Shown piece by piece: positions 25,825-36,308 of a DNA stretch of 64,000 nt (position 1 is its first letter; each line of letters begins with the position of its first letter). A program made the translations under genes and the position numbers. The stretch is from an uncultured Alphaproteobacteria bacterium (GTDB lineage Bacteria; Pseudomonadota; Alphaproteobacteria; RF32; CAG-239): NCBI GenBank assembly GCA_949493535.1, contig CASZWJ010000003.1, positions 1-64,000 of the forward strand, read 5' to 3'. Below the pieces are notes generated by a model. It saw only the letters and a list, made by a program, of their open reading frames with translations, was not told the DNA's origin and did no database searches.

Positions 25825-26892
25825 TTATTCTGATTCAATCACGCTCAGCAAATCAAATTGTTCTGCCTCGGGGCGGAATTTTTTAATTCTCGGGGCGCCC
25901 ATATATTCGCAGCCCAAATCAGAAATCACGCGCCCACGCGGCGTCCTTTGCAAAAACCCCAGTTTCAGCAAAAACGGTTCTATCACTTCTTCAATCGTAT
26001 CGCGTTCTTCCGATAAAGCCGCCGCTAAGGTATCAATACCGACCGGACCGCCGCCGTAATTTTGCAGAATACAGTTCAGATAACGCCTGTCAAAAGCATC
26101 AAGCCCGTAATTGTCAACATCCAAACGGCGCAAAGCATTATCGGCAATTTTGTTATCAACGCTCGCAGCATCGCAAACCGCACCGAAATCACGCACACGG
26201 CGCAATAAACGGCCGGCAACGCGCGGCGTTCCGCGCGAGCGCTTGGCCACTTCGGCCGCCCCCGATTCGGAAATAGGCATTCCCAACAGGTTTGCTCCGC
26301 GGATAACGATTTTCTGTAATTCTTCAGGAGTATAAAAATCCAACCGCAGCGGAATACCGAAACGCTCGCGCAAAGGCGTGGACAGCAAGCCGGAACGCGT
26401 CGTTGCCCCAACCAACGTAAACGGCTGCAAATCAATGCGGACGGAACGGGCGGACGGCCCCTCGCCGATAATCAAATCCAGCTGAAAATCTTCCATTGCG
26501 GAATACAAAACTTCTTCAATTGCCGGATTCAAACGGTGGATTTCATCAATAAACAACACATCGTTGCGTTCCAGATTCGTCAAAATTGCCGCCAAATCGC
26601 CCGATTTTGAAATCATAGGCGCCGAGGTTGCCCGAAAACCGACCCCCAACTCTTTGGCAACAATTGAAGCAAGGGTGGTTTTGCCTAACCCCGGAGGACC
26701 GAATAATAAGACATGATCCAAAGCTTCCCCGCGTTTCTTAGCCGCCTCGATAAAAACTTTCAGATTTTCGCATACCTGTCTTTGCCCAACAAAATCAGCC
26801 AGGCATGTCGGACGCAAACTAACCGGCAGACCGTTCTCCTGACCGTCTTCATCTGTTTCGCGGGGACTGACCAGCCTCTCTTCTTCAATCAT
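25825..26892 (-). CDS. ruvB: Holliday junction helicase motor RuvB
   Basis: 355-residue AAA+ ATPase that drives branch migration with RuvA. Walker [11 protein letters not shown], Walker B FIDEIHRL, sensor [18 protein letters not shown] and the C-terminal winged helix (TPRGRVI) are all present. It has the normal length. Seven bases after the ruvA stop. Confidence 0.97.
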   Translation of the reverse strand: MIEEERLVSPRETDEDGQENGLPVSLRPTCLADFVGQRQVCENLKVFIEAAKKRGEALDHVLLFGPPGLGKTTLASIVAKELGVGFRATSAPMISKSGDLAAILTNLERNDVLFIDEIHRLNPAIEEVLYSAMEDFQLDLIIGEGPSARSVRIDLQPFTLVGATTRSGLLSTPLRERFGIPLRLDFYTPEELQKIVIRGANLLGMPISESGAAEVAKRSRGTPRVAGRLLRRVRDFGAVCDAASVDNKIADNALRRLDVDNYGLDAFDRRYLNCILQNYGGGPVGIDTLAAALSEERDTIEEVIEPFLLKLGFLQRTPRGRVISDLGCEYMGAPRIKKFRPEAEQFDLLSVIESE

Positions 26893-26899
26893 TTAAATT

Positions 26900-27568
26900 T
26901 TAGTCCTTCTTGGCAAATTCTTTTAATGACAAACGGATTAATTCCGAAACATCGACATTCGGATTGGCTATCAAAACTTGATTAACCACTCTGTATGCTT
27001 CCAAACGCTGATAACCCAAATTAACCAATGCGGACAATGCATCTTCCATTGCCGTCGGATCATCTGCCCGCGCCATCAGATTATCTTCATAAGTTTCGGT
27101 TTCTTGATCAGCATCCATATCCAGCTCCTTTGCTAATTCGGCAGTTGTTGCTGCCGCCGCAACCGGAATGGTCACGATTTTATCTTTGAGCTCGGTAACA
27201 ATTCTGGCTGCCAATTTGGGTCCCACACCGTTTGCCCGCGTAAAAGAAGCCTTATCCTGCGCGGCAACGGCCTGAGCCAGCTGCTGCGGCGCCAAAGCCG
27301 ATAAAATGCTCAAACAAACCTTGGCGCCGACGCCCTGAACTTTTGTTAAAGTCAAAAACCACTCTTTTTCCAAAGCGGAAGCAAAACCAAACAAAGAAAT
27401 GCTGTCTTCGCGGACAACGGTCTCAATCAATATATTGGCCGCCTCGCCGATCTTCAAGCGCCCCAAAGTCTTTGATGAAGCAAAAACCAGATACCCGACG
27501 CCGTTCACGTCAATAATGCAATATTCGTCACCGACAGTGTCAACAATCCCTTTAAGTTTAGCAATCAT
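26900..27568 (-). CDS. ruvA: Holliday junction recognition subunit RuvA
   Basis: 222 residues: OB domain 1 (1-63), tandem helix-hairpin-helix (VQGVGAKVCLSIL; ANGVGPKLAARIV), an acidic linker (about 150-165) and the RuvB-binding C-terminal domain III. Binds the junction as tetramers. Operon order ruvC-HD-ruvA-ruvB. Confidence 0.95.
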   Translation of the reverse strand: MIAKLKGIVDTVGDEYCIIDVNGVGYLVFASSKTLGRLKIGEAANILIETVVREDSISLFGFASALEKEWFLTLTKVQGVGAKVCLSILSALAPQQLAQAVAAQDKASFTRANGVGPKLAARIVTELKDKIVTIPVAAAATTAELAKELDMDADQETETYEDNLMARADDPTAMEDALSALVNLGYQRLEAYRVVNQVLIANPNVDVSELIRLSLKEFAKKD

Positions 27569-27672
27569 TTTGTTACCCTTGCGTTTTATTATGACAACAG
27601 ATTATACAAATATAAAAAACACTGCAATACTTATTTGAGATTAAGAACAAAATAAAAACAAATAAATTTCAT

Positions 27673-28374
27673 TTACAAAGATTCGGAATTTTCATAATTG
27701 CTCAGATAACCAATCCATTTCGGGCAACCGTTTTCCCTGAAAAATTCGTATAAAAAGCCTGCCATAAGCTTGTGTCGGACTTCCGCTTCCTTCCGTCCGG
27801 CCGAAGTAAACATCATATTTTTAAGCTTTAACAGTTTTTCAAAAAAATGATTGATAAAATTATCCGATTGCCGATCGGGCTTTTTATATTCTTCGGCCGT
27901 CAGTTTCAACTCCGGCCAAATGTTTTCGTCAAAAATCTGATGATTTCCCGAACGGCACCGCTCCAAAGCATAAGCCAAAGTCCGTATAATGCCGTTTGCA
28001 CCGATTGCATCAAGCATATCCGCATCGGAAACTATTTGCCCTTCAAGCGTCTGCGGGCGAATACCTTTAAGAGCCTTGCTGTAGCCCATATTTGAAATAA
28101 TATCGCAGGCCTTTGCCGCCGTTTCGGCATCAACGCCGTTGTCTTCAATAATCCGCCGCGCATTTGTCAAATTCTCGGCATTATCATCGCCAAAAAGTTT
28201 ATAATCATCAACATCATGAAGCAAAGCGGCCAGCCCGACAATCTGTTTATCCGCCTTTTCTTCTGCCGCCAGCTTCATAGATAACTCATAGACGCGTTCA
28301 ATATGGTCAAAACCATGCCCGTCATTGTTTCCTGACATCAATTGCCTGACATCATTTTTAATTCGCTCTAACAT
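27673..28374 (-). CDS. HD-domain phosphohydrolase
   Basis: 233 residues. The metal-binding set H...HD...D is visible: GHGFDHIERVYEL (about 20-32), LLHDVDDYK (about 51) and VSDADMLDAIG (about 115). This places it in the COG1418-like HD hydrolases that cleave nucleotides or phosphate esters; the substrate is unknown. It sits between ruvC (two bases upstream) and ruvA, an insertion into the usual ruvCAB order. Confidence 0.85.
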   Translation of the reverse strand: MLERIKNDVRQLMSGNNDGHGFDHIERVYELSMKLAAEEKADKQIVGLAALLHDVDDYKLFGDDNAENLTNARRIIEDNGVDAETAAKACDIISNMGYSKALKGIRPQTLEGQIVSDADMLDAIGANGIIRTLAYALERCRSGNHQIFDENIWPELKLTAEEYKKPDRQSDNFINHFFEKLLKLKNMMFTSAGRKEAEVRHKLMAGFLYEFFRENGCPKWIGYLSNYENSESL

Positions 28375-28376
28375 TT

Positions 28377-28862
28377 TTAAATCCCTATTGCGCGTGATTG
28401 CCGGTAATTATAATGGGTAATTGCAATTGCCAAGGCATCGGAAGAGTCATTATTCTTCGGTTTACAACCGGGAAGCAGGACTTTAACCATCGTCTCAACC
28501 TGACTTTTTTCCGCACGCCCCACGCCGACCAATGCCTTTTTAACTTTTGTCGGCTCATATTCCGTCACCGGAATATTGAACAAAGCCGGCGCCAGAATAA
28601 CTACGCCGCGGGCCATACCGAGCTTGATTGTAGACATTGGGTTTTCATTCAAAAAAACCTGCTCAATCGCCGCCTCGTCAGGCTTATATAAGGAAATCAC
28701 GTCGTTAAGCGCCCTGTGAATAAGCGCCAAACGCTCCGGCAACGGATCTTTTGGATTGGTCTTGATAAAACCGTCCGCCACATAACGCAGGCGGTTATTA
28801 ACCACTTCAATCACACCCCAGCCGGTTGAAGACAAACTCGGATCCAAACCCAAAATACGCAT
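28377..28862 (-). CDS. ruvC: Holliday junction resolvase RuvC
   Basis: 161-residue RNase H-fold endonuclease that cuts Holliday junctions. Acidic active-site residues are in ILGLDPSLSSTGWG (Asp7), AAIEQVF (Glu) and the C-terminal NDSSDALAIA. The start at 28862 is supported by AAGGGA eight bases upstream; a longer frame adds a basic extension without a better site. Confidence 0.95.
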   Translation of the reverse strand: MRILGLDPSLSSTGWGVIEVVNNRLRYVADGFIKTNPKDPLPERLALIHRALNDVISLYKPDEAAIEQVFLNENPMSTIKLGMARGVVILAPALFNIPVTEYEPTKVKKALVGVGRAEKSQVETMVKVLLPGCKPKNNDSSDALAIAITHYNYRQSRAIGI

Positions 28863-28940
28863 TCTGTTTCCCTTCATACGGAAAAGGCGGAGCAACCCCC
28901 GCCTTAAAAATTTCGTTTTCAAAAAGTTATGAGCTTGCGC

Positions 28941-29696
28941 TTATTCGCCGGAGAGGGCGTTCATAACTTCGTCCGAAAACTCGGCATTATGATACACTTT
29001 CTGTACATCGTCATCATCATCCAGCGCATCAATAAAGTCCAAAAGTTTTTGAGCTGTTTCGACATCGGTAATATCCGTTTTGACATTGGCTTTCCAATCC
29101 AAACGGGAAGCAGACGGCGTGCCGAACTGCTTTTCCAAAGCTTCGGTAACAACTGCCAAATCATCCGGCAGGGTTTCGATATCATGATGTTCGTCATCGC
29201 TGGCAACATCATTGGCACCGGCTTCCAAAGCTGCTTCAAACATTTTGTCTGCTTCGGCCGTTGCCAAAGGATATTGAATAAAACCGATACGCTCAAAGTT
29301 GAAAGCAACCGAACCGCTCTCACCCATGGCGCCGCCGCGTTTTCCGAAAATCGTGCGGATATTGCCGGCCGTACGGTTTTTATTATCCGTCAAAGCTTCA
29401 ACAATAACGGCAACTTTTCCGGGACCGAAACCCTCATAACGCGCGCTGACATAATCGGCGCCGCCGGCCGTCTGGCTGGCTTTGGCAATCGCGCGTTCAA
29501 TATTGTCTTTCGGCATACTTTCGGCACGGGCAGCCTGAATAGCTAAACGCAAACGCGGATTTTTATCCGGCTCGGGCAAACCGCTTTTGGCGGCAATGGT
29601 AATATCACGGGCCAATTTGGCAAAAACTTTTGCCTTTTTGGCATCTTGGGCACCTTTACGGTACATAATATTCTTAAACTGGGAGTGTCCAGACAT
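28941..29696 (-). CDS. yebC: YebC/TACO1 family translation/transcription factor
   Basis: 251 residues, opening MSGHSQFKNIMYRKGAQDAKKAK, the invariant family signature. Members bind ribosomes and ease stalling at proline tracts, or act as DNA-binding regulators. Conserved alphaproteobacterial location before ruvC. Confidence 0.95.
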   Translation of the reverse strand: MSGHSQFKNIMYRKGAQDAKKAKVFAKLARDITIAAKSGLPEPDKNPRLRLAIQAARAESMPKDNIERAIAKASQTAGGADYVSARYEGFGPGKVAVIVEALTDNKNRTAGNIRTIFGKRGGAMGESGSVAFNFERIGFIQYPLATAEADKMFEAALEAGANDVASDDEHHDIETLPDDLAVVTEALEKQFGTPSASRLDWKANVKTDITDVETAQKLLDFIDALDDDDDVQKVYHNAEFSDEVMNALSGE

Positions 29697-29811
29697 CTAT
29701 TAAACTCCTAACAAAAAGCCGTAACGGCTGAAAAACTCTAAATTCGCAGAGTTTATACTACAATACGTTTGTTTTCGCAAGAATTTTTTATAAAAAGCAA
29801 CACGAAAAAGA

Positions 29812-30582
29812 CTAATCGTCAAGAACCATATAGTCAACGCGCTGGTCATCCGCGCTCAACACTCTGATTCTGACATTGTCTATCGTCAGCAATCCGGCCT
29901 TATTCGGAAAATCATATTCTTTAAAGCCTCCGGAAGTCGATGACGCATAATCATAAGAAATAAACCACATACGATTTAGCCGGACTCCGTCATATTTAAT
30001 GTCAAAACCTTTAATCGGTTTCGTTTGTTCTGTCGTTGTAATGAAAACCGGTTCAAAACGGAAATCGGGATTGCTGAGAATAAAATCCTGACGCAGCAAA
30101 ATCAGGCGCCCATCTTTAATCTGTCCGGTATGCTTATAAACTTTTCCGTTTTCAACATTATATAAGACAACAAAATTCGGCAGTTCGTTCGTCTGAACCA
30201 ATCCGTATTTAACGCCGTCAATCTTAACATGACCGATAATATCAAGAGTCTGGTTGTTTTTAAACCCGTAAGGCGCCGAAACATTGCTCATAACCACATT
30301 TCCGGCTGCACGGACTTTTTCTGCAACATAATATTTACGCACGAAAGTTTTGTCACTCAATACGGAATACCCTTTGAATGCCGTCAAAATCTGATTTTTC
30401 TTAAAACTCTTTTCATTAATATTTTCGCTCTTAACCAGTTTAGGCGCCGTATTATGAACGTTTATCGCATAAGATTGGAAAGAATCAAAAAAAGCGCGCC
30501 GGTTATCCATAACATCGACTTCCCCGGCATAAACACAGGCACCGAGAAAAAACAAACTGCACAAAACAAAGGTTTTTTTCAT
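29812..30582 (-). CDS. Hypothetical lipoprotein or exported protein
   Basis: 256 residues with signal MKKTFVLCSLFFLGAC, where GAC can act as lipobox. The mature part is beta-rich, with no catalytic motif seen. The ATG at 30582 is preferred as it begins the signal peptide. It is upstream of yebC, with hairpin-prone spacer between; whether the two share a transcript is unclear. Confidence 0.55.
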   Translation of the reverse strand: MKKTFVLCSLFFLGACVYAGEVDVMDNRRAFFDSFQSYAINVHNTAPKLVKSENINEKSFKKNQILTAFKGYSVLSDKTFVRKYYVAEKVRAAGNVVMSNVSAPYGFKNNQTLDIIGHVKIDGVKYGLVQTNELPNFVVLYNVENGKVYKHTGQIKDGRLILLRQDFILSNPDFRFEPVFITTTEQTKPIKGFDIKYDGVRLNRMWFISYDYASSTSGGFKEYDFPNKAGLLTIDNVRIRVLSADDQRVDYMVLDD

Positions 30583-30669
30583 CAAATTTCTCACTAAAAT
30601 TTTAATGCTTTTATAATTAATTATAATATAAATTAAACTTAGTAAACAAATGATTATTTTTTAGGAAAA

Positions 30670-31566
30670 ATGATGAACAACCAAGATGAATGCTGGCAAA
30701 CCCAGAAATCAGGCTCCTGCTGGCAGATAACTTTTGCGCCCATGGAAGAATATCCCGAACAGCTGGTCTGCTTTTTGGAAGAATATTTTAACGTTGTTTC
30801 CTGTGACTATCAGGATGACGGCAGTGAACAATATATTGCCTACCAAAACGCTTCCTTTGACGAAAATGATTTCAAAGCCGCCGCACGACGGCAGAACATT
30901 TCCCTGCCCGAATATCAAATCGGTTTTCTGGAAAGCCAAAACTGGCTTAAAGATTATGTTATAGAATTTCCGCCGGTTGAGGTTGAAGACTTTTATATTT
31001 ACGGCATCCACGAAAAAGAAACGCCGCAGACAGACAAACTGGCTTTGAAAATTTATGCAGCCACCGCTTTCGGCTCCAGCCACCAGACGACCCAAAGCTG
31101 CTTGCGCGCCATCAGCCGGCTGAATAAACAAAATGTTCCTCATCACAATATTCTTGATGTCGGAACCGGTTCGGGCATTCTGTCGCTTGCTGCGGCAAAA
31201 CTCTGGCCGGACAGCAAAATAACCGCTGTTGATATTGACGAAGAAGCCGTTTGGGTCACCCGTCAAAACGCGTTGGACAACAATTTGCAAAATCAATTCA
31301 ATGTCGAAGTCAGCAACGGTTACAATTCCGAACTTGTTAAAAATAATGCGCCTTATGATTTAATTTTTTCCAATATTTTGGCCCGTCCGCTGATTGAAAT
31401 GGCGCCTGACTTATATAACAGTCTGAAAAAAGGCGGTTATTGTATTCTCTCCGGCTTTGTTGACGACCAAGTCGACTGGGTTTTGGGAGAACATCAAAAG
31501 CAAGGATTAAGATTAGTCAAACTCTTTGAACTTGACAACTGGCGCGCCGCCGTCATGGAGAAATAA
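30670..31566 (+). CDS. prmA: Ribosomal protein L11 methyltransferase PrmA
   Basis: 298 residues. The SAM-binding motif I ILDVGTGSGILSLAAAKLWP and motif post-I VDIDEEAV are clear, and SNILARPL matches the PrmA N-[I/P]-L-A catalytic loop. The N-terminal 100 residues form the L11-recognition domain. Its stop overlaps the start of the aminopeptidase region by none; two bases separate them, indicating an operon. Confidence 0.92.
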   Translation: MMNNQDECWQTQKSGSCWQITFAPMEEYPEQLVCFLEEYFNVVSCDYQDDGSEQYIAYQNASFDENDFKAAARRQNISLPEYQIGFLESQNWLKDYVIEFPPVEVEDFYIYGIHEKETPQTDKLALKIYAATAFGSSHQTTQSCLRAISRLNKQNVPHHNILDVGTGSGILSLAAAKLWPDSKITAVDIDEEAVWVTRQNALDNNLQNQFNVEVSNGYNSELVKNNAPYDLIFSNILARPLIEMAPDLYNSLKKGGYCILSGFVDDQVDWVLGEHQKQGLRLVKLFELDNWRAAVMEK

Positions 31567-31567
31567 A

Positions 31568-33271
31568 ATGATTTTAAGCGAATTTCAGACCCTCCTGAAA
31601 AAACATAAAATTGAAGCTTATCTTGTAACCCGCCGCAACATGTTTTTAACCGAAGATATTCTGCCGGAAGAAAACAAAATTATGGAGTTCACCGGATTTA
31701 CGGGATCTGCCGCCAATTTGCTGGTTTTTCAGGACAAAGCAGTTTTGTTTACGGACGGGCGCTATGAAATTCAGGCCAAGCTTGAAACAAATCCGCAGCA
31801 GGTTAAGGTTGAATGCGTCAAAGCTTCCGACTTTTTTCCATGGCTTAATGCAAATTGCCAAAACCGAAAATTAAAAATTCATTTTAATCCTTGGTGCTGG
31901 TCTGCCCGAGAATATGCAGCTCATTCAACAGATTCAAGCCCGGCCGAGTTCATTGCCGACAAAAAAAATCTGTTGGGAGGACTTCTTTCAAATAATCCGG
32001 TTCATGTTTTTCCGCATGAAATTGAATTCTGCGGCATCGGCAGCACAGAAAAAATCTCTCAAATTGCCAAACATTTACAAAGCAAAAACCTGAAAGCTTA
32101 CTTATTCACCGCCGCCGACAGCGTCTCCTGGCTGTTTAACCTGCGCTCAAACGCCCTGCCCGATACGCCGGTCCTGCGCGCCTACGCACTGGTCAAAGAT
32201 GACGGAGAAACAACACTTTTTGCAGAAAATACGGATTATGAAAATGCTGTTGCCTTCTCACAATTGCCGTCTTACTTAAAAAAATTCAAAAAACAAAATC
32301 TGGGATTGGATTTGCGGACAACGCCGCAACAAATTATTTCTTTTCTTTCGGATGATGCCTACACTCACTCAGCCGACCCTGTATCCGCAGAAAAAGCAAT
32401 TAAAAATCCGATAGAACTTCAAGGCATTAAAAACGCCCATTTGCGCGATGCCGCCGCCATGTGCGGTTTTCTTTGCTGGCTGAACGATAACTGGCAAGGC
32501 AAAACCGAATTGGATATCGTTGCCAAACTGCGTTCGTTCAGGGAAAAACAAAGCCTTTTCTTTTCAGACAGTTTTCCGACCATTGCCGGCTTTGGCTCCA
32601 ACGGCGCCATCGTTCACTATCAGCCTAAACCGCATACTAATCTTGAGCTTAAAGCAGGCTCAATGCTTTTGCTCGACAGCGGCGCCCAATATTTTGACGG
32701 CACAACCGACATCACCCGCACAATGGCAATCGGCACCCCTTCCGCCGATATGGTTCAAGATTTTACAACCGTCCTTAAATGCCATATCGCTTTAGCTTCG
32801 GCATACTTTCCCGAAAAAACGTCGGGAAATGCCCTCGACGCGATTTGCCGCCGCAACCTTTGGCAGCAGGGTAAAAACTACAATCACGGCACCGGACACG
32901 GCGTCGGCTGCTTTTTAAATGTTCATGAAGGCCCGCAAAACTTGTCTTCCGGCGCCTCATATTATCCGTTGCAGCCCAATATGGTTAATTCAATCGAGCC
33001 AGGCTACTACAAAGAAAATCACTATGGCATAAGAATAGAAAATCTGGTTTATGTTGACAGAGTATCAGACCCGAATAATGATATTCCGATGCTGAAATTT
33101 GAATATTTGACTTTGGTTCCCATTGATAAACGCCTGATTGATAAATATCTTTTAGACGACGGGGAAAAAATCTGGCTGAACTCATATCACCAAACCGTAT
33201 ATAACAAGATAAGCCCTTTGGTGGATGATAAAGTCAAAAACTGGTTAAAGGACGCCTGCTCCCCGATTTAA
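31568..33271 (+). CDS. Xaa-Pro aminopeptidase (M24B)
   Basis: 567-residue creatinase-fold metallopeptidase that removes residues before proline. The dimetal ligands are seen in LLDSGAQYFDGTTDITRT (two Asp), NHGTGHGVGCFLNVHEGP (His), SIEPGYY (Glu) and GIRIENLVYV (Glu). Two N-terminal domains precede the catalytic third, as in eukaryotic-type and alphaproteobacterial APP1. The start ATG is at 31568, two bases after prmA. Confidence 0.92.
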   Translation: MILSEFQTLLKKHKIEAYLVTRRNMFLTEDILPEENKIMEFTGFTGSAANLLVFQDKAVLFTDGRYEIQAKLETNPQQVKVECVKASDFFPWLNANCQNRKLKIHFNPWCWSAREYAAHSTDSSPAEFIADKKNLLGGLLSNNPVHVFPHEIEFCGIGSTEKISQIAKHLQSKNLKAYLFTAADSVSWLFNLRSNALPDTPVLRAYALVKDDGETTLFAENTDYENAVAFSQLPSYLKKFKKQNLGLDLRTTPQQIISFLSDDAYTHSADPVSAEKAIKNPIELQGIKNAHLRDAAAMCGFLCWLNDNWQGKTELDIVAKLRSFREKQSLFFSDSFPTIAGFGSNGAIVHYQPKPHTNLELKAGSMLLLDSGAQYFDGTTDITRTMAIGTPSADMVQDFTTVLKCHIALASAYFPEKTSGNALDAICRRNLWQQGKNYNHGTGHGVGCFLNVHEGPQNLSSGASYYPLQPNMVNSIEPGYYKENHYGIRIENLVYVDRVSDPNNDIPMLKFEYLTLVPIDKRLIDKYLLDDGEKIWLNSYHQTVYNKISPLVDDKVKNWLKDACSPI

Positions 33272-33287
33272 CAATGGGAGAACAGCA

Positions 33288-33746
33288 ATGAAAAAAACAC
33301 TTCTGACCGCCGCGATATTGACCGCCGCACCTTTCATCGCTCAAGCAGAGCAACTCATTTATGAAGGCGGCTATAATCCCGATTTGTCTTTTCAGCAGTA
33401 TGTTGAGCAGGCTTATCCTGAGGAGAGAAAGTCAATTATATACGTTTTTACCAGCAACAATCCGTGTTATGGCTGCCCGCAGACCGTCAGCCTGATTCAG
33501 CAATATTACAATGAACTATATACCAATGTTTATGATTTTCAGGTCATTAATTATCAGCAGGATCAGGAATATAACTACACGCAGGCATATAATTTGAGCG
33601 ACCCGTTGGAAATTGTGCTGGTTAAAATTGAAGACGGCGAACAAACCGGCTATAAAAAGCTCCATAACCTGCAATTTCAATATGATGACCCGATAAGCTT
33701 TAAACAAACCTTTGAAACGGATGTAAACAGCTATTTGGGGCAATAA
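33288..33746 (+). CDS. Periplasmic thioredoxin-like protein with CxxC
   Basis: 152 residues with a Sec signal peptide (1-20, cut after AQA). IIYVFTSNNPCYGCPQT places a CYGC redox pair after a beta-strand, as in the thioredoxin fold. The mature domain is only about 130 residues and lacks an obvious cis-Pro motif, so it may be a divergent thiol oxidoreductase. Follows pepP after 16 bases, with GGGAGAA before its ATG. Confidence 0.6.
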   Translation: MKKTLLTAAILTAAPFIAQAEQLIYEGGYNPDLSFQQYVEQAYPEERKSIIYVFTSNNPCYGCPQTVSLIQQYYNELYTNVYDFQVINYQQDQEYNYTQAYNLSDPLEIVLVKIEDGEQTGYKKLHNLQFQYDDPISFKQTFETDVNSYLGQ

Positions 33747-33749
33747 GCG

Positions 33750-34166
33750 TCAAAGAGCCATAATCAGCGTTCCAAGCATAATCAGCGTGATTCCGGCAAT
33801 AACCTTGGCGCTAATGGCTTCATGCAAAAAGACAAAAGCCAAAATGACAGTCAAAACCAAACTGAATTTATCGACAGGAACAACTTTTGAAGCTTCGCCG
33901 ATTTGCAAAGCCTTGAAATAAAACAGCCACGAAGCGCCTGTCGCCACGCCGGACAACAGAAGAAACCACCAGCTCTTTTGCGAGATATTGCTGATTTGAT
34001 GTTGAACGCCGGTCAAATAAACAATTCCCCAAGCCATTACCAACACGACAACCGTGCGGATTGCAGTCCCCAGATTGGAATTGACGTTTTCAATCCCGAT
34101 CTTGGCAAAAATCGAAGTCAACGCGGCAAACAAAGCCGATAAAACAGCATACAAAAACCACATCAA
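33750..34166 (-). CDS. Single EamA-domain DMT transporter
   Basis: 138 residues with about five membrane helices forming one EamA half-unit (LSALFAALTSIFAKIGI ... GVATGASWLFYFKALQIG ... PVDKFSLVLTVILAFVFLHE). Such half-size members must dimerise. The substrate is unknown. The YbhN-like gene lies just upstream on the same strand. Confidence 0.8.
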   Translation of the reverse strand: MMWFLYAVLSALFAALTSIFAKIGIENVNSNLGTAIRTVVVLVMAWGIVYLTGVQHQISNISQKSWWFLLLSGVATGASWLFYFKALQIGEASKVVPVDKFSLVLTVILAFVFLHEAISAKVIAGITLIMLGTLIMAL

Positions 34167-34190
34167 ACAGCTCCCTGCCGTATGAAAAGA

Positions 34191-35153
34191 TTATCTTCCG
34201 AGCCGGCGCTTTCTGTCAAATTTCAGATACCATTCATAAACCAGCAAAACCGTACCGGACACCACCAACGGCAACAGATAATAGATAATCCTGTAGGCAA
34301 TCAAAGCGCCGAACAATTTTGCCGTATTATCTTCACCGCCGGGAATAATAAATAAAAACAACCCTTCAAACACGCCCAATCCGCCGGGCACCTGACTGAA
34401 CACGCCCAAAACCTGAGCAATGATAAACACGCCGATGAACACGTCAAACGGAATTTCGATAAACGGAATCAGGGAGAAATACAAAACCAGAGAAGCCAGC
34501 AAAATATCGGCGCCGCCCAAAAAGGTTTGAGCCAGAGCCATGCGGAAACTCGGAATATCAAATTCAATCTCTTTAATCACAATCGGCTTTTTATAAAACA
34601 AAGTTGCCCAAAAATACAAAGCCAAACCGGCGGCCGAAACCACCGTCGTAACCAAAGTCGTCATTTTTGATACGGAACCTTCGCCAAAAGCATGGTTAGG
34701 CGTCAGAAAATAGCCGAGGATGATTAAAAAGAAACAGCCGAACAAATAAGTGAAACCGGAAAAGGTCACCATTTTGACAATTTCCGAAGCATGAAAACGC
34801 CAGCGCGTATACAAACGATAACGGATTGAACCGCCCGAAACAATGGCATGTCCGGCATTATTGCTGATTGAAAAACCGATAAAACCGGCAAAAATCCATT
34901 TCCACGGTGTCAGCTTGCGCCCGATATATCTAAGCGCCAAATAGTCATATGAAGAAAGAGCCACATACCCCAAAAACGAAGCGATGCAGGCATACATCAA
35001 ATTCTTTTTCGGAATGCTGAGCAGCGCAGATTTAATATCAACCCATGAGTATTTTGATAACTGGTTATATAGCATATAAGCGGCAAAAGCAAAAAAGAAC
35101 AAGCCAAGCCATGAAACCATTTTTTTTAAAAATCTTTTTGTTTTAACCGACAT
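34191..35153 (-). CDS. YbhN/UPF0104-type membrane protein (MprF-like flippase domain)
   Basis: 320 residues, about eight helices. NNAGHAIVSGGSIRYRLY and SQVPGGLGVFEGLFL are the characteristic motifs of the LPG_synthase_TM family, related to the flippase half of MprF. No synthase domain is attached. Likely moves or modifies lipid-linked molecules in the inner membrane; the substrate is not evident. Confidence 0.8.
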   Translation of the reverse strand: MSVKTKRFLKKMVSWLGLFFFAFAAYMLYNQLSKYSWVDIKSALLSIPKKNLMYACIASFLGYVALSSYDYLALRYIGRKLTPWKWIFAGFIGFSISNNAGHAIVSGGSIRYRLYTRWRFHASEIVKMVTFSGFTYLFGCFFLIILGYFLTPNHAFGEGSVSKMTTLVTTVVSAAGLALYFWATLFYKKPIVIKEIEFDIPSFRMALAQTFLGGADILLASLVLYFSLIPFIEIPFDVFIGVFIIAQVLGVFSQVPGGLGVFEGLFLFIIPGGEDNTAKLFGALIAYRIIYYLLPLVVSGTVLLVYEWYLKFDRKRRLGR

Positions 35154-35264
35154 TAAACTTCAATCCTCACAATATATATTTGTCTTATTTAATAAATAAC
35201 ACTACTATTGATTTTAACAATAACAATAAAAGAAGTTTGTCCACAAAAATATATTTTTTGAAAA

Positions 35265-36260
35265 TCACAAATTTGTTTTTTGATTTAATTTCAACAAATC
35301 TATAACGGAAAAAATGCTGTGAAACTGGCCGACCACGTCACGCATGCGGCCGTAACGCGCCGTTGTTCCGAACAAAGATGTTGTTTCAAACATATCTTTA
35401 GAAGTATCAACGGCAATCAGCAATTTGTTATCAAAAAAACTTAATTGGATTTTTTTGCCGTGAAAACGCTTTTTTACTTCTAATATCCTCTCCATAAATG
35501 CTGTTGTCAATAAATAGCGGGCTTCGACCTGATCGGTTGAAAATACCTCAAATTTCTTTTCAAAAACACAATCTTCCAACTTGACATTTGCCATTTTGAT
35601 TTCTTGTTGCTGAACGCTGCAACGCGGCGCAATCATCAAAAAATTAAAAATTCCCCAGTCTTTGCGGACAATTGTCTGGCCTGAAAAATTCTTATTCATT
35701 TCCAAAATGATAATAATTCCGCCAAAAATCGTTGCATCGCGATAACCGTTTTTAGTCCGCACCCTTTTGGTCAGCCTTTCTTCGGAAACCTGAATTTGCA
35801 CATTTTTATACCTGCCGCAGAAAAAATCATCGCCATGCTGTTTATCAAAAGGGCCAAACAGCTTACATTTTTCCACATCGCAAGCCCGCGTGCATTTTCC
35901 TGCCTGATATTTAAAATTCCCGAAAAAATCGAGAATTCTTCCCATTGTCATCACTTTTGTCTTAATCTTAAAATCGGCAACAGGACGGTTTAAAACCTCA
36001 AAAACAACAACCAGATATAGTCCGACGGCATAACAGCCCCAGTTTTTATCATCATAAATTTCGGCAGACAAAACCCCGAAAGAATTAAGGCTTATCCAAA
36101 AGCCTGCAATTAAAACAAAGATAACCAGCCATTTCCAAAAGAAAAACAGGTTTTCTTTTCTCATATCTTCCAGTCCGGCAAACTTATGCCCGAGATTCTG
36201 CTTATAATATTCCAGAAACCGGCTTTGCAGTTCCGCTAATTCATGATTAACTTTGCGCAT
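35265..36260 (-). CDS. DUF3137 membrane protein
   Basis: 331 residues. Two membrane helices (about 43-61 and 78-95) precede a cytosolic domain. The sequence ANVKLEDCVFEKKFEVFSTDQVEARYLLT is typical of DUF3137. Its role is not known. A cluster of four Cys residues (KCTRACDVEKC and FFCG) could bind metal. Single gene. Confidence 0.75.
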   Translation of the reverse strand: MRKVNHELAELQSRFLEYYKQNLGHKFAGLEDMRKENLFFFWKWLVIFVLIAGFWISLNSFGVLSAEIYDDKNWGCYAVGLYLVVVFEVLNRPVADFKIKTKVMTMGRILDFFGNFKYQAGKCTRACDVEKCKLFGPFDKQHGDDFFCGRYKNVQIQVSEERLTKRVRTKNGYRDATIFGGIIIILEMNKNFSGQTIVRKDWGIFNFLMIAPRCSVQQQEIKMANVKLEDCVFEKKFEVFSTDQVEARYLLTTAFMERILEVKKRFHGKKIQLSFFDNKLLIAVDTSKDMFETTSLFGTTARYGRMRDVVGQFHSIFSVIDLLKLNQKTNL

Positions 36261-36308
36261 ACTTACATCCTCTTAACGTAAGTATGGCGCAATTTGCTAA
36301 AATAAAGA

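Noticed and set aside
33750..34166. Truncated two-domain DMT transporter
   Set aside because: Single-EamA proteins of about 140 residues are a normal class; no remnant of a second half is present nearby.
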